DNA of 64,000 nucleotides from contig LN554846.1 of assembly GCA_000953695.1 (NCBI GenBank), positions 2,860,151 to 2,924,150 of the forward strand. The letters are read 5' to 3'. Of this stretch, positions 60,858 through 64,000 are shown one piece after another. The position numbers and the translations under genes are program-made. Within the stretch, counting starts at the first letter, position 1. Every line of letters starts with the position of its first letter. This DNA comes from Aliivibrio wodanis (lineage in GTDB: Bacteria > Pseudomonadota > Gammaproteobacteria > Enterobacterales > Vibrionaceae). Below the pieces are notes generated by a model. It did not search any database, had not been told where the DNA came from, and saw nothing but the letters and a program-made list of their open reading frames with translations.

Positions 60858-60887
60858 AAGATGGTGCTTAATGGATAAAATTTCAAT
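60858..60887 (-). promoter_or_regulatory. Predicted sigma-32 promoter of prlC
   Basis: On the minus strand ATTGAA (60887 to 60882) is followed by a 16-base spacer and ACCATCTT (60865 to 60858), six of eight against CCCATNTA. It lies about 50 bases before the prlC start codon. Confidence 0.5.
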
Positions 60888-60962
60888 GGCTGATGCAAGA
60901 GTACACACATTGAGCGATAAACTTGGGTATAATCATGAGATTCCAATAGTGAGAGTTCATCC

Positions 60963-61802
60963 ATGCTAAGTTATCGTCACAGTTTTCATGCAGGCAACCA
61001 TGCCGATGTGGTTAAACACATTGTACAAAGCCTTATCCTTGATTCATTAACGCAAAAAGATAAGCCATTTGTTTATCACGACACCCACTCAGGGGTTGGT
61101 CGTTACGATTTAACGCATGAATGGTCTGAAAAAACAGGCGAATACAAGCAAGGTATCGCTCGCATCTGGGAGCAAACTGATCTTCCTGAAGAGATCACAA
61201 GCTACCTAAATGCCATCACTGAATTAAACGACGGTGAAGAACTGCGTTACTACCCAGGTTCACCTCGTGTTGGTCGTGCTCACCTTCGTCGTCAAGACCG
61301 CATGGTATTAACCGAGCTTCACCCTGCCGATCACCCTCTGCTTGAGCAAGAGTTTCACCGTGATCGCCAAGTTTCGATTTATAAAGAAGACGGCTTTGCA
61401 CGACTAAAAGCAAGCCTTCCACCAAAAGAGCGCCGAGGATTAGTCCTAATCGACCCACCTTATGAGCTTGCAAAAGAATACTACGACGTAGTTAACGCAA
61501 TTGGCCAAAGCCACAAGCGTTGGGCGACAGGTATTTATGCGATTTGGTATCCAGTGGTTAATCGTTGTGACATCGACGATATGATCAAAGGCCTTAAAAA
61601 ATTAGATATCCGTAACATTCTGCAAATTGAGTTAGGTGTTTCTGCTGATACTAACGAGCGTGGCATGACCGCATCTGGCATGATCGTGATTAACCCACCG
61701 TGGAAATTAGAAAGCCAAATGAAAGAAATTTTGCCTTTCTTGAAAGAGGCGATTGCACCAGCAACAGGTCACTTTAAAGTCGAGTGGATTGTTCCGGAAT
61801 AA
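60963..61802 (+). CDS. rlmJ: 23S rRNA (adenine-2030-N6)-methyltransferase
   Basis: RlmJ methylates A2030 of 23S rRNA. The 279-residue protein begins MLSYRHSFHAGNHADVVKH, near-identical to E. coli, and has the catalytic DPPYEL motif in GLVLIDPPYEL. It is divergent from prlC. A second palindromic repeat and gorA follow; in E. coli gor also lies beside rlmJ. Confidence 0.96.
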   Translation: MLSYRHSFHAGNHADVVKHIVQSLILDSLTQKDKPFVYHDTHSGVGRYDLTHEWSEKTGEYKQGIARIWEQTDLPEEITSYLNAITELNDGEELRYYPGSPRVGRAHLRRQDRMVLTELHPADHPLLEQEFHRDRQVSIYKEDGFARLKASLPPKERRGLVLIDPPYELAKEYYDVVNAIGQSHKRWATGIYAIWYPVVNRCDIDDMIKGLKKLDIRNILQIELGVSADTNERGMTASGMIVINPPWKLESQMKEILPFLKEAIAPATGHFKVEWIVPE

Positions 61803-61806
61803 GATC

Positions 61807-61921
61807 TAAGAATTCAGATCGGTCGCAAGATCCTTTAAAGAGTTCAGACTAGGTAGCGGGAGGCGCTCACTCTCAACAAACACCTCTGAACTCTGCAAGC
61901 GAAGCGATCTGAATTCTCATA
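61807..61921. repeat. Long imperfect palindrome between rlmJ and gorA
   Basis: The left arm (61807-61848) holds AGAATTCAGATCGGTCGCAA and AGAGTTCAGA. The right arm (61881-61921) holds TCTGAACTCT and GCGAAGCGATCTGAATTCT, which pair with it imperfectly over about 40 bases. It starts four bases after the rlmJ stop codon. The word GCGAAGCG is shared with the cyaY palindrome, which suggests a common family, though the rest differs. Confidence 0.65.
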
Positions 61922-62050
61922 GCTTTTGAAACCTCGTAGACCTTGAAAAAATAAAATTTGGTCGCATTTCATACATAGTATTAAAAAAATTAACACCGAT
62001 GTAATTAGATAATTATTAGCATTGGTATAAAACCTATCGGAGAGAAAGTA

Positions 62051-63406
62051 ATGGCTACGCATTTTGATTATATCTGTATCGGCGGTGGTTCTGGCGGTAT
62101 CGCATCAGCAAACCGTGCGGCTATGCACGGCGCAAAAGTTGCTCTTATTGAAGCACAAGAGCTTGGCGGAACGTGTGTAAACGTGGGCTGTGTTCCTAAA
62201 AAAGTAATGTGGCACGGTGCTCAAGTTGCTGAAGCAATTAATTTATACGCTGAAGATTACGGCTTTGATGTTGAACTGAAAAAATTCAACTGGAGCAAAA
62301 TGGTTGAAAACCGCCAAGCGTACATTGGTCGTATTCACCAATCTTACGATCGCGTTCTTGGTAACAATAAAATAAACGTAATTAAAGGCTTTGCTAAGTT
62401 TGTTGATGCAAACACAGTTGAAGTGAATGGCGAACACTACACAGCGGATCATATCCTTATTGCTGTTGGTGGCCGTCCATCAATCCCAAATATTCCAGGT
62501 GCTGAGCACGGTATCGATTCAAACGGTTTCTTTGAGCTAATGGAGCAACCAAAACGTGTTGCTGTTATTGGTGCAGGTTACATCGCAGTTGAAATCGCAG
62601 GTGTTCTTCACTCTCTAGGCACTGAAACTCACCTTTTCTGCCGTAAAGAATCACCATTACGTAGCTTTGATCCAATGATCATCGATACGCTAGTGGAAGT
62701 AATGAACACAGAAGGTCCTACACTGCATACTCACTCTGTACCAAAAGCAGTGGTTAAAGAAGCGGATGGCAGCCTGACGCTTCACCTAGAAAATGGCGAA
62801 ACTCAAAACGTTGATACCCTAATTTGGGCAATTGGTCGTCACCCTGCAACTGACGCAATCAACCTAGAAAAAACAGGCGTTGCTACTAACGATCGCGGTT
62901 ACATCAAAGTTGATGAATACCAAGAAACTAACGTGAAAGGCATCTACTGTGTAGGTGACATCATGGAAGGCGGCATTGAGCTAACTCCTATCGCAGTTAA
63001 AGCAGGTCGTTTATTGTCTGAACGTCTATTCAACGGTCAAACAAACGCAAAAATGGACTACACATTAGTTCCTACTGTTGTGTTTAGCCACCCACCGATT
63101 GGCACAATTGGTCTTACTGAACAAGAAGCTGACGAGCAATACGGCAAAGACAACGTGAAAGTGTACACATCAGGCTTCACAGCGATGTACACAGCGGTAA
63201 CTAAGCACCGTCAACCTTGTAAGATGAAGCTAGTATGTGCGGGCGAAGACGAGAAAGTTGTTGGCCTACACGGTATCGGTTTCACCGTTGATGAAATGAT
63301 CCAAGGTTTTGCAGTAGCAATGAAGATGGGCGCAACTAAGGCTGATTTCGATGCCGTTGTCGCTATTCACCCAACAGGTTCTGAAGAATTTGTTACTATG
63401 CGTTAA
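62051..63406 (+). CDS. gorA: Glutathione-disulfide reductase
   Basis: GorA reduces glutathione disulfide with NADPH. The 451-residue flavoenzyme has the FAD motif [10 protein letters not shown] (11-20), the redox disulfide C42/C47 in [13 protein letters not shown], an NADPH motif [13 protein letters not shown], and the C-terminal catalytic [19 protein letters not shown] site precedes the ATG. The gene is single, with a terminator after it. Confidence 0.97.
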   Translation: MATHFDYICIGGGSGGIASANRAAMHGAKVALIEAQELGGTCVNVGCVPKKVMWHGAQVAEAINLYAEDYGFDVELKKFNWSKMVENRQAYIGRIHQSYDRVLGNNKINVIKGFAKFVDANTVEVNGEHYTADHILIAVGGRPSIPNIPGAEHGIDSNGFFELMEQPKRVAVIGAGYIAVEIAGVLHSLGTETHLFCRKESPLRSFDPMIIDTLVEVMNTEGPTLHTHSVPKAVVKEADGSLTLHLENGETQNVDTLIWAIGRHPATDAINLEKTGVATNDRGYIKVDEYQETNVKGIYCVGDIMEGGIELTPIAVKAGRLLSERLFNGQTNAKMDYTLVPTVVFSHPPIGTIGLTEQEADEQYGKDNVKVYTSGFTAMYTAVTKHRQPCKMKLVCAGEDEKVVGLHGIGFTVDEMIQGFAVAMKMGATKADFDAVVAIHPTGSEEFVTMR

Positions 63407-63467
63407 ATAGTATGAATTAGAACCATCTTTGTTAGATTTCTATTCGTTCAAAGCGTATGAATTAAAC

Positions 63468-63501
63468 AAAAAGCCGAGAGCATAAATACTCTCGGCTTTT
63501 T
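63468..63501. terminator. Bidirectional terminator after gorA
   Basis: AAAAAGCCGAGAG pairs perfectly with CTCTCGGCTTTTT around an 8-base loop. It stops gorA and the convergent gene at the window edge. Confidence 0.92.
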
Positions 63502-63532
63502 ATTTCAGAAAATTTAACGAATTCCGTTTAAA

Positions 63533-64000
63533 TTAACGATATGTGTATTGAGTAAAACTACTAGAGAAAGCCCAATGGTTGCCATTTGACCAACGCACTT
63601 CTTGCTCTTGTGCACACTGGCCTTTATCGTTGACAAAACCCGCTCCGTAAAATGTCGCATTTTTATTTCGCTTACACAATTTAGCATCGCTATCAAGCTT
63701 CGCTTTCACCGTGTTTCCAACATGCTCACGATCACTTAAAGATAACCATTCAAACTGATTCATTGATGACTCTAATGAACGCGTACTCTCAGAATCTTCG
63801 ATCGTAATCTCGCTTCCACCAGTACATTGGAAGTCTCCATTGCCAAATGCTTCTACATAACCAAATAGTGTTTTCTCAACACCATTGATATCTGAAGAAA
63901 AACGACACAAGTACGGATTATCATAAATAACAGGCACTGTAGCTAACAATGTTTTCTCATTAACCGTAAGCATTTCAGGATCAAAATGCTCAGTATGAGC
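63533..64000 (-). CDS. C-terminal part of an unrecognised protein (cut by window edge)
   Basis: The frame is open to base 64000: nine codons lie before the first ATG (63973) without a stop, and their translation (AHTEHFDPE) is continuous in character, so the gene probably starts outside the window. The visible 155 residues contain four cysteines (in NPYLCRF, DFQCTGG, AKLCKRN and GQCAQEQ), with an aromatic, beta-rich C-terminal half (EVRWSNGNHWAFSSSFTQYTYR). That could suggest a secreted or periplasmic protein with disulfides. I do not recognise the family. The stop codon is TAA at 63533. Confidence 0.6.
   Translation of the reverse strand, partial: AHTEHFDPEMLTVNEKTLLATVPVIYDNPYLCRFSSDINGVEKTLFGYVEAFGNGDFQCTGGSEITIEDSESTRSLESSMNQFEWLSLSDREHVGNTVKAKLDSDAKLCKRNKNATFYGAGFVNDKGQCAQEQEVRWSNGNHWAFSSSFTQYTYR

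Overview
The window is AT-rich outside the rRNA and reads as a piece of the large chromosome of a marine gamma-proteobacterium of the family Vibrionaceae, most likely Aliivibrio (A. fischeri or a close relative). Three things point there: many proteins are near-colinear with E. coli orthologues, the gene order is typical of vibrios (gspC-N followed by nudE and cysQ, a pckA-hslO-hslR block, btuB next to an rrn operon), and base composition is low in G+C. The species call is inference; the family call is firm. I saw no prophage, insertion sequence, integron, CRISPR array or tRNA. This is core chromosome, probably in the origin-proximal part judging from gene content.

Layout. 1-3480: the 5' part of a 23S rRNA gene, a tRNA-less spacer, a complete 16S rRNA gene and the tandem rrn promoters, all on the minus strand. 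3668-10196: an RRM protein, murI, a DUF71 PP-loop protein, btuB with a cobalamin riboswitch, trmA, yijD and fabR. This is the E. coli murI-btuB-trmA-yijD-fabR-sthA order with the PP-loop gene added. 10494-19154: sthA, dinF, a Fur-box-linked methyltransferase inserted between dinF and lexA, lexA with two SOS boxes, plsB, ubiA, ubiC. 19276-25935: a FliL-like exported protein, glpG, glpE, a 0.4 kb gap packed with DnaA boxes, rpoH, ftsX-ftsE-ftsY and rsmD. 25936-31163: small membrane proteins, yecH, a 0.7 kb A-rich gap, a 26-residue membrane peptide gene, a DUF4145 protein and recG. 31326-44790: nfuA, then one long minus-strand unit, gspC to gspN plus nudE and cysQ, encoding a complete type II secretion apparatus except the prepilin peptidase. 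45009-54089: hslR-hslO behind a predicted heat-shock promoter, pckA, an AsmA-like protein, an EAL-HDOD protein, pldB and yigL. 54249-64000: xerC, DUF484, dapF, lysA, lptM, cyaY, prlC, rlmJ, gorA and a gene that runs off the right edge.

How it fits together. Several regulators sit with their likely targets: lexA with its own SOS boxes, rpoH in the same window as predicted sigma-32 promoters of hslR-hslO and prlC, and a B12 riboswitch in front of btuB. The most unusual non-coding feature is the glpE-rpoH gap, with three consensus and four near-consensus DnaA boxes in about 285 bp. A further perfect box lies upstream of rpoH and another upstream of pckA. Other points for a second look are the B12-linked PP-loop protein, the Fur-box methyltransferase with a Cys cluster, the 26-residue membrane peptide beside an A-skewed gap, and two long imperfect palindromes in the gaps after cyaY and rlmJ.
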